Shown: positions 26,128 to 34,318 of the stretch, piece after piece
How the letters are laid out: each line of letters opens with the position of its first letter
Numbering within the stretch: position 1 is the first letter of the stretch
DNA from: Acrocarpospora catenulata
GTDB lineage: Bacteria; Actinomycetota; Actinomycetes; Streptosporangiales; Streptosporangiaceae
Direction of reading: 5' to 3'
DNA length: 64,000 nucleotides
Assembly: GCF_018476525.1 (NCBI RefSeq)
Contig: NZ_JAHCST010000003.1
Span: 248,001-312,000, forward strand
Made by a program: the position numbers and the translations under genes
Notes under the pieces: model-generated
What the model was told of the DNA's origin: nothing
Database searches by the model: none
Seen by the model: the letters and a program-made list of their open reading frames with translations, nothing else

Positions 26128-26710
26128 GCGACTGGTAGTAGTCCAGGCAGACGGCGTAGTCCGGGAGCAGCCCGGCCGCCATCGCCTCCTTGAGGGTGGG
26201 CGCCGCGGCGTCCTTGTCGGAGAGCAGGGGGGTCAGGTCGGTGGGCCAGTCGATGGCCAGGTCCGGGTCGAAGGGGTGCACGCCGTGCTCCCGGCCGGGC
26301 GCGTACGGCTGGGAGCAGATGTAGCTGACGGTGGCCTGTTCGCTCAGCGCCACGAACGCGTGCCCGAGCCCTTCGGCCAGGTAGATCCCCTTGCGGGTGG
26401 CGTCGTCGAGGATGAGGCTCTCCCAGCGCAGGAAGGTGGGCGAGCCCACCCGCAGGTCCACCGCCACGTCCAGCACCGCGCCCGACACGCAGGTGACGTA
26501 CTTGGCCTGGCCCGGCGGCACCGTCGCGAAGTGCACCCCGCGCAGCACCCCGCGCCGGGAGGTGGAGCTGTTCATCTGGGCGAGCTCCAGCGGGTGCCCG
26601 GTGGCGGCCCGCAGGTCTGCGGCGCGGAAGGCCTCGTGGAACGTGCCACGGGGATCGGAGTGCACGGTGGGCGTGTGAACCCAGGCTCCGTCGATGCTGA
26701 GGCGGTCCAT
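26114..26710 (-). CDS. rmlC: dTDP-4-dehydrorhamnose 3,5-epimerase
   Basis: A 198-aa cupin epimerase. It contains SDPRGTFHEAFR, RGVLRGVHFATVPPG with the catalytic histidine, VDLRVGSPTFLRWESL with the paired aspartate, GLGHAFVALSEQATVSYICS and the closing FDPDLAIDWP. It epimerises C3 and C5 of dTDP-4-keto-6-deoxyglucose. It is on the opposite strand to rmlA, B and D, so it has its own promoter. ATG 26710 is chosen; ATG 26722 is 12 nt further upstream and neither has a strong ribosome site. A 3-epimerase of another deoxysugar route is a minor alternative. Confidence 0.85.
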   Translation of the reverse strand: MDRLSIDGAWVHTPTVHSDPRGTFHEAFRAADLRAATGHPLELAQMNSSTSRRGVLRGVHFATVPPGQAKYVTCVSGAVLDVAVDLRVGSPTFLRWESLILDDATRKGIYLAEGLGHAFVALSEQATVSYICSQPYAPGREHGVHPFDPDLAIDWPTDLTPLLSDKDAAAPTLKEAMAAGLLPDYAVCLDYYQSLRTG

Positions 26711-26899
26711 GCACGAGAGCATCCCACAGTCGTTCGCCTGTGATCACCTGGATGTAACGCTTGCGGGAGAGGGTCCGAATAACGCGCGTGCAGCCGTTGG
26801 CGGGGAGGGAAATGTCGTCCTATTGCGTGCCAACCTCTCTCGTCCCAGCCGCGTCTTCGATTGGCTGGAAGAACATCCGTACCTCAAGATCGGAACCTC

Positions 26900-28165
26900 A
26901 TGACCGTCCGTGGGAACGTGCCATCCGCTGAGCTCGCTGCGAACTTTGCTGCTGTCACTTGCCGTTTGTGCGGTTCGAGCAGTTTGTCCAGTGTGGTGGA
27001 TCTCGGCGCGACCCCGCCGTGCGAGCTGTTCCTGACGGCCGGTCAGCTGGATGAGCCCGAGACGACGTATCCGCTGCATCTGCGGGTGTGTACGGAGTGC
27101 TGGCTGGCGCAGATTCCGCCGCTGATCACGCCGGAGGAGACGTTCACCGAGTATGCGTATTTTTCGTCGTATTCCACGTCGTGGGTGGAGCACGCGAAAG
27201 GGTACGTGGAGGACGTGATCGATCGTCTTCGTCCCGGGTTCGTGGTGGAGGTGGCGTCCAATGACGGCTATCTGCTGCGGCATGTGGTGGATCGGGAGGT
27301 GCGCTGTCTGGGGATCGAGCCGTCGGCGAATGTGGGGGCGGCGGCGCGGGAGCGGGGCGTTCCGACGCTGACAGAGTTCCTGTCTCCGGAGGTGGGCCAG
27401 CGGGTGCGGGCCGAGCACGGGCCTGCCGATGTGGTGGTGGCCAACAATGTTTATGCCCATATTCCCGACGTCGTGGGGTTCACTCAGGGGTTGCGGGCGC
27501 TGGTCGCTGATGACGGGTGGGTGTCCATTGAGCTTCAGCATTTGCTGACGTTGGTGGAGTTGAATCAGTACGACACGATTTATCACGAGCATTTCCAGTA
27601 TTACTCGGTGGCGTCGGCTCGGCGGGCGCTGGCGAGCGGCGGCCTGGCGCTGGTGGATGTGGAGTTGCTGCCCACGCACGGCGGCTCGATCCGGCTGTGG
27701 GCTCGCCCGGTTGAGGTGGGCGCTCCCGAGAGTGCCGCCGTGGGTGAGGTGATCGCGCGGGAGGAAGCCGCGGGGTTGCTGGATATTTCGGGTTATGGGG
27801 AGTTCGCGGCGCGGGTGGCGAAGGTCCGGCGGGATCTGCTGGGGTTCCTGGTGCAGGCTGCGGCCGAGGGTCGTTCGGTGGTGGGGTATGGCGCTCCGGG
27901 TAAGGGGAACACGCTGCTGAATCACTGCGGTATCCGCCCGGATCTTCTTGCTTACACGGTGGATCGTAATCCGTATAAGCATGGTCGGTTTACGCCGGGT
28001 GTGCGGATTCCGATTTTGCCGCCGGAGCGGATCGCGGAGGATCGTCCGGATTTTGTGTTGGTGCTTCCCTGGAATTTGAAGGGGGAGTTGGTGGAGCAGT
28101 TGTCTTATGTCCGTGACTGGGGAGGCAGGCTTGTCTTCCCGATTCCGTCTCTGGAGGTCATGTGA
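26900..28165 (+). CDS. Sugar C-methyltransferase (copy 1 of duplicated module)
   Basis: A 421-aa methyltransferase of the NovU/TylCIII type. The N-terminal zinc-binding part has CRLCGSS and CTECWLAQ. The central SAM domain has VVEVASNDGYLLRHV (motif I), and the C-terminal domain has GYGAPGKGNTLLNHCGI. Such enzymes methylate a carbon of an NDP-keto-sugar. Over its central and 3' parts the DNA is close to identical to copy 2 at 32310-33545. Codons are unusually AT-ending for this window (tat, ttt, ttg, gat), unlike its neighbours, which suggests acquisition. ATG 26900 starts after GATCGGAACCTC; the next gene overlaps as ATGTGA. Confidence 0.85.
   Translation: MTVRGNVPSAELAANFAAVTCRLCGSSSLSSVVDLGATPPCELFLTAGQLDEPETTYPLHLRVCTECWLAQIPPLITPEETFTEYAYFSSYSTSWVEHAKGYVEDVIDRLRPGFVVEVASNDGYLLRHVVDREVRCLGIEPSANVGAAARERGVPTLTEFLSPEVGQRVRAEHGPADVVVANNVYAHIPDVVGFTQGLRALVADDGWVSIELQHLLTLVELNQYDTIYHEHFQYYSVASARRALASGGLALVDVELLPTHGGSIRLWARPVEVGAPESAAVGEVIAREEAAGLLDISGYGEFAARVAKVRRDLLGFLVQAAAEGRSVVGYGAPGKGNTLLNHCGIRPDLLAYTVDRNPYKHGRFTPGVRIPILPPERIAEDRPDFVLVLPWNLKGELVEQLSYVRDWGGRLVFPIPSLEVM
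27233..28150 (+). repeat. Duplicated methyltransferase segment, copy 1 (mate 32613-33530)
   Basis: At a constant offset of 5380 bases, 27233-27390 matches 32613-32770 with one visible difference. About 27540-28150 again matches almost base for base. The stretch between them (about 27391-27540) and the one before (about 27060-27230) carry many synonymous differences. Confidence 0.85.
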
Positions 28166-28947
28166 AGGTAGTCCTGTTCTGCGGTGACCGAGGGTCGCGG
28201 ATACGCGACGAGGTCGCGGAGGCGCCGAAGCCGATACACATGGTCGGTCCGCGTCCGCTCATCTGGCATGTGATGCGGTACTACGCGCACTTCGGCCACA
28301 CCGACTTCGTCCTGTGCCTCGGCTACGGCGGGCACCACATCAAGGACTTCTTCCTCCACTACGAGGAGACGGCCTCCAACGACTTCGTGTTACGCGACGG
28401 CCAGGTCGAGACGTTGTCCACCGACATCTCGGACTGGTCGATCACCTTCGTGGACACCGGCGTCGACTCCCCGATCGGAGAGCGGTTACGCCGGGTCCGC
28501 GACCACGTCGCGGGCGAGGAGATGTTCCTGGCCAACTACGCCGACGTCCTCACCGACGCCCCGCTGAAGGAGATGGTGGCCCGCTTCGCGGCATCGGACG
28601 CGGGGGCGTCGATGACGGTGGTGCCACCTTCTGACACGTTCCACTGCATCGAGATGGGCGATGACGGCAAAGTGAGTGGTATCACTCCCGTGAGTGACAT
28701 GTCGTTGTGGGCCAACGGGGGATATTTCGTACTTCGACAGGAGATCTTCGAGCACATCCCGGAGAATGGGGACCTGGTCATCGATGGCTGTGCCGAACTG
28801 GCCAAGCGCGGCAGGCTGCTGGCCTACCCTCATCGAGGGTTCTGGCGGCCGACCGACACCGTCAAGGAGCGCATCGCGTTGAACGAGGCCTACGCCCGCG
28901 GCGACCGACCCTGGGCGCTGTGGGAAAACGGGGGAGTACAGGCGTGA
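28162..28947 (+). CDS. RfbF-like sugar-1-phosphate nucleotidyltransferase, degenerate signature (copy 1)
   Basis: A 261-aa protein of the glucose-1-phosphate cytidylyltransferase family by its core (PLIWHVMRYYAHFGHTDFVL, ITFVDTGVDSPIGERLRRVR, HRGFWRPTDTVKER). The nucleotide-binding signature is altered: the family GGxGTR reads GDRGSR here, while the following PKP is kept. Copy 2 (33542-34318) keeps GGYGTR. It may be a weak or non-catalytic paralogue, or use another nucleotide. It overlaps the methyltransferase gene before it and the DUF4910 gene after it, so it is still translated as part of the operon. Confidence 0.75.
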   Translation: MKVVLFCGDRGSRIRDEVAEAPKPIHMVGPRPLIWHVMRYYAHFGHTDFVLCLGYGGHHIKDFFLHYEETASNDFVLRDGQVETLSTDISDWSITFVDTGVDSPIGERLRRVRDHVAGEEMFLANYADVLTDAPLKEMVARFAASDAGASMTVVPPSDTFHCIEMGDDGKVSGITPVSDMSLWANGGYFVLRQEIFEHIPENGDLVIDGCAELAKRGRLLAYPHRGFWRPTDTVKERIALNEAYARGDRPWALWENGGVQA

Positions 28948-30293
28948 GCGATCCCGGCGAGCAGATGCACGCGCTGGTCAGGCGCCTGCACCCGATCTGC
29001 CGCAGCATGACGGGTGACGGCGTCCGCCGCACCCTGGAGATCATCGCGGAGAGCATCCCGCTCCAGGTGCACGAGGTGCCCACCGGCACTCCGGTGCTGG
29101 ATTGGACCGTGCCGCAGGAGTGGAACATCCGGGAGGCGTACCTCGCCGACCGCACCGGCCGCCGGGTGGTGGACTTCGCCGACACCCCGCTGCACGTGGT
29201 CGGCTACAGCGTCCCCGTCGACGCCACCCTCCCCATGGCCGAGCTCCGCGAGCACCTGCACACGCTGCCGGACCAGCCGGACCTGATCCCGTACCGGACC
29301 GCCTACTACTCCGGCACCTGGGGATTCTGCCTGAGCGAGAACACGCTGAAGGAGCTCCAGGACGAGGAGTACCAGGTCCGCATCGACTCCACCCTGGCCG
29401 ACGGCCACCTCACCTACGCCGAGCACGTGGTGCCAGGCGAACGGGCGGAGGAGGTGCTGATCGTCTGCCACACCTGCCACCCGGCGCTGGCCAACGAGAC
29501 GCTGGCCGGCATCGCCGTGGCCGTCCGGCTGGCGCGCTCGCTCGCCGAGATCCCCGGCGGGCCGCGTTACACCTACCGGTTCCTGTTCGCCCCCGGCACC
29601 ATCGGCTCGATCACCTGGCTGGCCCGCAACCGGGACCGCGTCGGCCTGATCAGGCACGGCCTGGTGCTGGCCTGCGCCGGCGACCCCGGCCCGCTGCGGT
29701 ACAAGCGCAGCCGTAAGGGCACGGCCGCCGTCGACCGGGCCGCCGGGTACGCGCTGCGCGACCGGGAGCACCGCGGAAAAGAGCACACGGTGGTGGACTT
29801 CACCCCGTACGGATACGACGAGCGGCAGTTCTGCTCACCCGGCTTCAACCTGCCGGTGGGCCTGCTGACCAGGTCACCGAACGAGGGCTACCCCGAGTAC
29901 CACACCTCGGCCGACGACCCGGACCTGGTCACCCCCGACGCCCTGGCCGACACCCTGGCCGCGGTGCGGGAGATCGTGGAGGTGCTGGAGGGCGACCGTA
30001 CCTACCTGAACCTCCAGCCGTACGGCGAACCGCAGCTCGGGAAACGGGGACTCTACCGGTCACCCAGCCTGGGCGGCGACACCAAGCAGCACCAAATGGC
30101 GATCCTGTGGATACTTAACTACTCCGATGGCGACCACAGCCTTCTGGACATCGCGGAGCGTTCGGCGATCCCCTTCGCCGCGCTCGTGGAGGCGGCCCGG
30201 GCGCTGACCGACGCCGGCCTCCTGGCCGAAGCGCCCGAAGCGACAGGCCAGGCGACGGACCAGCCATCGGCACCGGGCGGGGAGCACCCATGA
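28944..30293 (+). CDS. DUF4910 aminopeptidase-like protein
   Basis: A 449-aa protein with the DUF4910 arrangement. An M28-peptidase-like fold carries VCHTCHPALANETLAG, VDFTPYGYDERQFCSPGFNL and YPEYHTSADDPDL, and a C-terminal winged-helix-like region (about 370-430) follows. Metal ligands H, D/E and H appear retained, but the usual N-D of the second ligand motif is N-E here. These genes recur in polysaccharide clusters beside sugar methyltransferases; the reaction is not settled. GTG 28944 overlaps the preceding stop; ATGA couples it to the next gene. Confidence 0.75.
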   Translation: MSDPGEQMHALVRRLHPICRSMTGDGVRRTLEIIAESIPLQVHEVPTGTPVLDWTVPQEWNIREAYLADRTGRRVVDFADTPLHVVGYSVPVDATLPMAELREHLHTLPDQPDLIPYRTAYYSGTWGFCLSENTLKELQDEEYQVRIDSTLADGHLTYAEHVVPGERAEEVLIVCHTCHPALANETLAGIAVAVRLARSLAEIPGGPRYTYRFLFAPGTIGSITWLARNRDRVGLIRHGLVLACAGDPGPLRYKRSRKGTAAVDRAAGYALRDREHRGKEHTVVDFTPYGYDERQFCSPGFNLPVGLLTRSPNEGYPEYHTSADDPDLVTPDALADTLAAVREIVEVLEGDRTYLNLQPYGEPQLGKRGLYRSPSLGGDTKQHQMAILWILNYSDGDHSLLDIAERSAIPFAALVEAARALTDAGLLAEAPEATGQATDQPSAPGGEHP

Positions 30294-31279
30294 GCACACC
30301 TACGAAAGCACCGGAATCCCTCAAGGTGGGCGATCTGGTGGAGGTTCTCAGCGCCGAGGAGATCCTCGCGACGCTGGACGAGAAGGGCGAGCTGGACGGG
30401 CTCCCCTTCATGCCGGAGATGCTGGAGTACTGCGGCAAGCGGCTCACCGTCTACAAGTCCGCGCACAAGCTCTGCGACACCATCGAGCGCACCGGCCAGC
30501 GGCACATGACCGACGCGGTGCACCTGACCGGGTCCCGGTGCGACGGCGGCGCGCACGGCGGTTGCCAGACCGCCTGCCTCTTCTACTGGAAGACCGCCTG
30601 GCTGAAGAAGGCGGAGGGCCCCGCCGAGCCGCCCCGCCCGTTCAGCCCGGTGGACGTGCAGATCCTGCACCGCAACACGCTCAAGGAGCCGTTCCCCGAC
30701 GGCGCCCCCCGCTACTCCTGCCAGGCGACCGAGATCCTGCGCGCCGCGCCGGGGCGCCTGCCCCTGAAGGACATGCGGCAGTACGTCTGGGACGTGCGCA
30801 CCGGGAACGCCACCCTGGTCCAGACCGTCATGGCCTTCCTGATCGGCCTGTTCAACCGGTTGCAGAGCCTCAGCCAGCGGGTGCTGCCCAAGTGGCTGTG
30901 GATCAAGGGCGGCCTGCCCTGGGGCTTCCTGCGGGGCACCGCGACCAACGGCACCCCGGTGCAGACCCTCGACCTGCGGCCGGGTGAGCTGGTCCGGATC
31001 AAGTCCAAGGAGGAGATCGCGGCCACCCTGGACCCGCAACTGCGCAACCGTGGCATGGGCTTCGAGGTGGGCCTGACCCAGTTCTGCGGCCAGACGGCCC
31101 GGGTCGCCGGCCGGGTGGAGCGCTGCCTGGACGAGTCGAACGGCCGGATGCTGACCATGAAGACCCCGTGCATCCTGTTGGAGGACGTTGTCTGCCCGCT
31201 ACGGCCCAACCTCAACTGCCCGCGCGGGCACCTGCCGTTCTGGCGCGAGATCTGGCTGGAACGCGTGGAATCGCGCTGA
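30290..31279 (+). CDS. Cysteine-rich twin-repeat protein of unknown function
   Basis: A 329-aa protein I cannot place in a family. It contains two related modules, about 11-107 and 228-328. Each starts with a short beta segment (KVGDLVEVLSAEEI / RPGELVRIKSKEEI), continues with YCGKRLTV / FCGQTARV, and ends with spaced cysteines and a tryptophan motif (FYWKTAWLKK / FWREIWLERV). At least eleven cysteines suggest metal sites, perhaps zinc or Fe-S. A hydrophobic segment lies near 175-200. It sits between DUF4910 and a glycosyltransferase within the duplicated module, with ATGA coupling, so a role in sugar assembly is inferred. Confidence 0.7.
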   Translation: MSTPTKAPESLKVGDLVEVLSAEEILATLDEKGELDGLPFMPEMLEYCGKRLTVYKSAHKLCDTIERTGQRHMTDAVHLTGSRCDGGAHGGCQTACLFYWKTAWLKKAEGPAEPPRPFSPVDVQILHRNTLKEPFPDGAPRYSCQATEILRAAPGRLPLKDMRQYVWDVRTGNATLVQTVMAFLIGLFNRLQSLSQRVLPKWLWIKGGLPWGFLRGTATNGTPVQTLDLRPGELVRIKSKEEIAATLDPQLRNRGMGFEVGLTQFCGQTARVAGRVERCLDESNGRMLTMKTPCILLEDVVCPLRPNLNCPRGHLPFWREIWLERVESR

Positions 31280-31318
31280 ATCTACCCCCGAGAAGATCCA
31301 CCCCCGAGGAGAGCACAG

Positions 31319-32215
31319 ATGCTAGTGTCCATCGGCTTGCCGGTCTATAACGGCGCCGACGTCATGGAAGGCGTGGTCCGGTCGGTCCTCGCGCAGGAGC
31401 ACGGTGACATCGAGCTGGTCATCACCGACAACGCCTCCACCGACTCCACCGAGGAGCTCTGCCGGAGCCTGGCCGCCGAGGACAGCCGCATCTCCTACCA
31501 CCGGCAGCCCGAGAACCTGGGCATGCTCCGCAACTTCGACTTCGCCATCCAGGTGGCCAAGGGCGAGTACTACCGGTGGATCGGGGACGACGACCGGCTC
31601 GACCCGACCTACACCACCAAGTGCCTGGACGCCTTCGCGGCCGACCCCAGGCTGCTGATGGTCACCACCCAGATCTCCTACACCGACACCAGGGACGGCA
31701 TCACCCGGACCGAGCGGTACGAGGAGGCCAAGGCGGGCACCGGGCTCAACTCCGACGACCCGGCGGAACGGGTGGCCGAACTGTGCCGCCTGCTCAACGA
31801 GACCTACCTGATCATCGACCCGCTCTACGGCATGGTCCGCCGCGCCGAGGTCGCCGCGATGACCCCCCGGCGCAACATGCCGCGCGAGGACCAGGTGTTC
31901 GCCTCCCGGCTGGCCATGGGCGGGCCGTGGTGGCACATCAACGAGGTGCTCGCCTCGCGGCACTGGGACATCAAGCACCGCGGCAAGCTGGCCCGCCGCC
32001 TCGGCGTGCCCACCTGGCAGGGGTACTGCTCCACGTTGCTCCAGTGCAAGGAGACCCTGTACTGGGCCCGCACCCATGTCGAGGGCGGCACGATGACGGC
32101 CGAGCAGTACCGCCAGATCCGCGCCGCGGTCCGCGGCCTGTACGTGCGCCGGCACCAGAAGACCGCGGCCCGCCGGGTCCGCAAGGTCACCCGGATGGCT
32201 TTCGGCCGTTCGTGA
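31319..32215 (+). CDS. Family 2 glycosyltransferase
   Basis: A 298-aa GT-A glycosyltransferase. It opens with SIGLPVYNGADVMEGVVRSV, then DNASTDSTEELCRSL and the metal-binding DxD-type motif in YRWIGDDDRLDP. It has no membrane helix, so it acts at the inner face on lipid-linked intermediates. GAGGAG lies 8 nt before the ATG. It stands between the two copies of the duplicated module. Donor and acceptor are unknown. Confidence 0.85.
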   Translation: MLVSIGLPVYNGADVMEGVVRSVLAQEHGDIELVITDNASTDSTEELCRSLAAEDSRISYHRQPENLGMLRNFDFAIQVAKGEYYRWIGDDDRLDPTYTTKCLDAFAADPRLLMVTTQISYTDTRDGITRTERYEEAKAGTGLNSDDPAERVAELCRLLNETYLIIDPLYGMVRRAEVAAMTPRRNMPREDQVFASRLAMGGPWWHINEVLASRHWDIKHRGKLARRLGVPTWQGYCSTLLQCKETLYWARTHVEGGTMTAEQYRQIRAAVRGLYVRRHQKTAARRVRKVTRMAFGRS

Positions 32216-32309
32216 CCCGGATGGGGTGGGGGGCCGCGGCCAACCTCCGCCGCCCCCGCCGCGTCATGGATACGTCAGGGAAACCAGAGCAACCAGAGAT
32301 CGGGGAGAC

Positions 32310-33545
32310 ATGCCCAGTACCACCACGTCCACGTTGACCTGCCGACTCTGTGGTTCGAGCAGTCTGTCGAGCGTGGTGGATCTCGGCGCGACCCCGCCGT
32401 GCGAGCTGTTCCTGACGGCCGGTCAGCTGGACGAGCCCGAGACGACCTACCCGCTGCATCTGCGGGTGTGTACCGAGTGCTGGCTCGCCCAGATCCCGCC
32501 GCTGATCTCCCCAGAGGAGACGTTCACCGAGTACGCCTACTTCTCCTCCTACTCCACCTCATGGGTGGAGCACGCCAAGGGGTTCGTCGAGGACGTGGTG
32601 GATCGCCTCCGGCCCGGGTTCGTGGTGGAGGTGGCGTCCAATGACGGCTATCTGCTGCGGCATGTGGTGGATCGGGAGGTGCGCTGTCTGGGGATCGAGC
32701 CGTCGGCGAATGTGGGGGCGGCGGCGCGGGAGCGGGGCGTTCCGACGCTGACGGAGTTCCTGTCTCCGGAATTGGGCCGGCGGGTTCGAGCTGAACATGG
32801 CCCGGCGGACGTAGTCGTAGCCAACAACGTTTATGCGCATATTCCCGACGTCGTGGGATTCACTCAGGGGCTACGGGCGCTGGTCGCTGATGACGGGTGG
32901 GTGTCCATCGAGGTTCAGCATTTGCTGACGTTGATGGAGTTGAATCAGTACGACACGATTTATCACGAGCATTTCCAGTATTACTCGGTGGCGTCGGCTC
33001 GGCGGGCGCTGGCGAGCGGCGGCCTGGCGCTGGTGGATGTGGAGTTGCTGCCCACGCACGGCGGCTCGATCCGCCTGTGGGCTCGCCCGGTTGAGGTGGG
33101 CGCTCCCGAGAGTGTCGCCGTGGGTGAGGTGATCGCGCGGGAGGAGGCCGCGGGGTTGCTGGATATTTCGGGTTATGGGGAGTTCGCGGCGCGGGTGGCG
33201 AAGGTCCGGCGGGATCTGCTGGGGTTCCTGGTGCAGGCCGCGGCCGAGGGTCGTTCGGTGGTGGGGTATGGCGCTCCGGGTAAGGGGAACACGCTGCTGA
33301 ACCATTGCGGTATCCGCCCGGATCTCCTTTCCTACACGGTGGATCGTAATCCGTATAAGCATGGTCGGTTTACGCCGGGTGTGCGGATTCCGATTTTGCC
33401 GCCGGAGCGGATCGCGGAGGATCGTCCGGATTTTGTGTTGGTGCTTCCCTGGAATTTGAAGGGGGAGTTGGTGGAGCAGTTGTCTTATGTCCGTGACTGG
33501 GGAGGCAGGCTTGTCTTCCCGATTCCGTCTCTGGAGATAATGTGA
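32310..33545 (+). CDS. Sugar C-methyltransferase (copy 2 of duplicated module)
   Basis: A 411-aa near-twin of the protein at 26900-28165, with the same zinc motifs (CRLCGSS, CTECWLAQ), SAM motif and C-terminal domain. Only a few residues differ (for example PEVGQRV against PELGRRV). Its 5' third uses host-like codons (tac, ttc, tcc) where copy 1 uses AT-ending ones, while the rest is shared almost base for base. The ATG at 32310 follows GGGGAGAC. The next gene overlaps as ATGTGA, as in copy 1. Confidence 0.85.
   Translation: MPSTTTSTLTCRLCGSSSLSSVVDLGATPPCELFLTAGQLDEPETTYPLHLRVCTECWLAQIPPLISPEETFTEYAYFSSYSTSWVEHAKGFVEDVVDRLRPGFVVEVASNDGYLLRHVVDREVRCLGIEPSANVGAAARERGVPTLTEFLSPELGRRVRAEHGPADVVVANNVYAHIPDVVGFTQGLRALVADDGWVSIEVQHLLTLMELNQYDTIYHEHFQYYSVASARRALASGGLALVDVELLPTHGGSIRLWARPVEVGAPESVAVGEVIAREEAAGLLDISGYGEFAARVAKVRRDLLGFLVQAAAEGRSVVGYGAPGKGNTLLNHCGIRPDLLSYTVDRNPYKHGRFTPGVRIPILPPERIAEDRPDFVLVLPWNLKGELVEQLSYVRDWGGRLVFPIPSLEIM
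32613..33530 (+). repeat. Duplicated methyltransferase segment, copy 2 (mate 27233-28150)
   Basis: Partner of the segment at 27233-28150, at an offset of 5380. The same orientation makes this a direct repeat able to delete or amplify the 5.4 kb between the copies by recombination. Confidence 0.85.
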
Positions 33546-34318
33546 AGGTCGTCCTCTTCTGTGGCGGTTACGGCACCCGGATGCGTAGCGGCGCCCCCGG
33601 CGATGTCCCGAAACCGATGCAGCCGGTGGGCCCCAGGCCCTTGATCTGGCATGTGATGCGGTACTACGCGCACTTCGGCCACACCGACTTCGTCCTGTGC
33701 CTCGGCTACGGCGCACACCACATCAAGGACTTCTTCCTCCACTACGAGGAGACGGCCTCCAACGACTTCGTGTTACGCGGTGGCGAGGTCGAGATGCTCT
33801 CCACCGACATCTCGGACTGGTCGATCACCTTCGTGGACACCGGCATCGACTCCCCGATCGGGGAACGCCTGCGCCGGGTCCGCGGTCACGTGGCGGGCGA
33901 GGAGATGTTCCTGGCCAACTACGCCGACGTGCTCACCGACGCCCCGCTGGACGAGATCGTGACCCGATTCGCCGCCTCGGACGCCGGAGCGTCGATGACG
34001 GTGGTCCCCCCTTCTGACACCTTCCACTGCATCGAGCTCGGCGAGAACAACCGGGTCGGCGGCATCACCCCGATCAGCGAGATGCCCCTGTGGGCCAACG
34101 GGGGATATTTCGTACTTCGGCAGGAGATCTTCGACCACATTCCGGAGAATGGGGACTTGGTCGCCGACGGCTGCGCCGAACTGGCCAAGCGTGGCCGACT
34201 GCTGGCCTACCCGCACCGCGGGTTCTGGCGGCCGACCGACACCGTCAAGGAGCGCATCGCGTTGAACGAGGCCTACGCCCGCGGCGACCGCCCCTGGGCA
34301 CTGTGGGAGAACGCGTGA
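33542..34318 (+). CDS. RfbF-like sugar-1-phosphate nucleotidyltransferase (copy 2)
   Basis: A 258-aa nucleotidyltransferase with an intact signature, GGYGTRMRSGAPGDVPKPMQ, and the RfbF-like core shared with copy 1. By family it would couple a nucleoside triphosphate (CTP in RfbF) to a sugar-1-phosphate. From about 33643 its DNA matches copy 1 closely; the first 100 bases differ strongly. It overlaps both neighbours by 4 nt and is probably the catalytic copy. Confidence 0.85.
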   Translation: MKVVLFCGGYGTRMRSGAPGDVPKPMQPVGPRPLIWHVMRYYAHFGHTDFVLCLGYGAHHIKDFFLHYEETASNDFVLRGGEVEMLSTDISDWSITFVDTGIDSPIGERLRRVRGHVAGEEMFLANYADVLTDAPLDEIVTRFAASDAGASMTVVPPSDTFHCIELGENNRVGGITPISEMPLWANGGYFVLRQEIFDHIPENGDLVADGCAELAKRGRLLAYPHRGFWRPTDTVKERIALNEAYARGDRPWALWENA

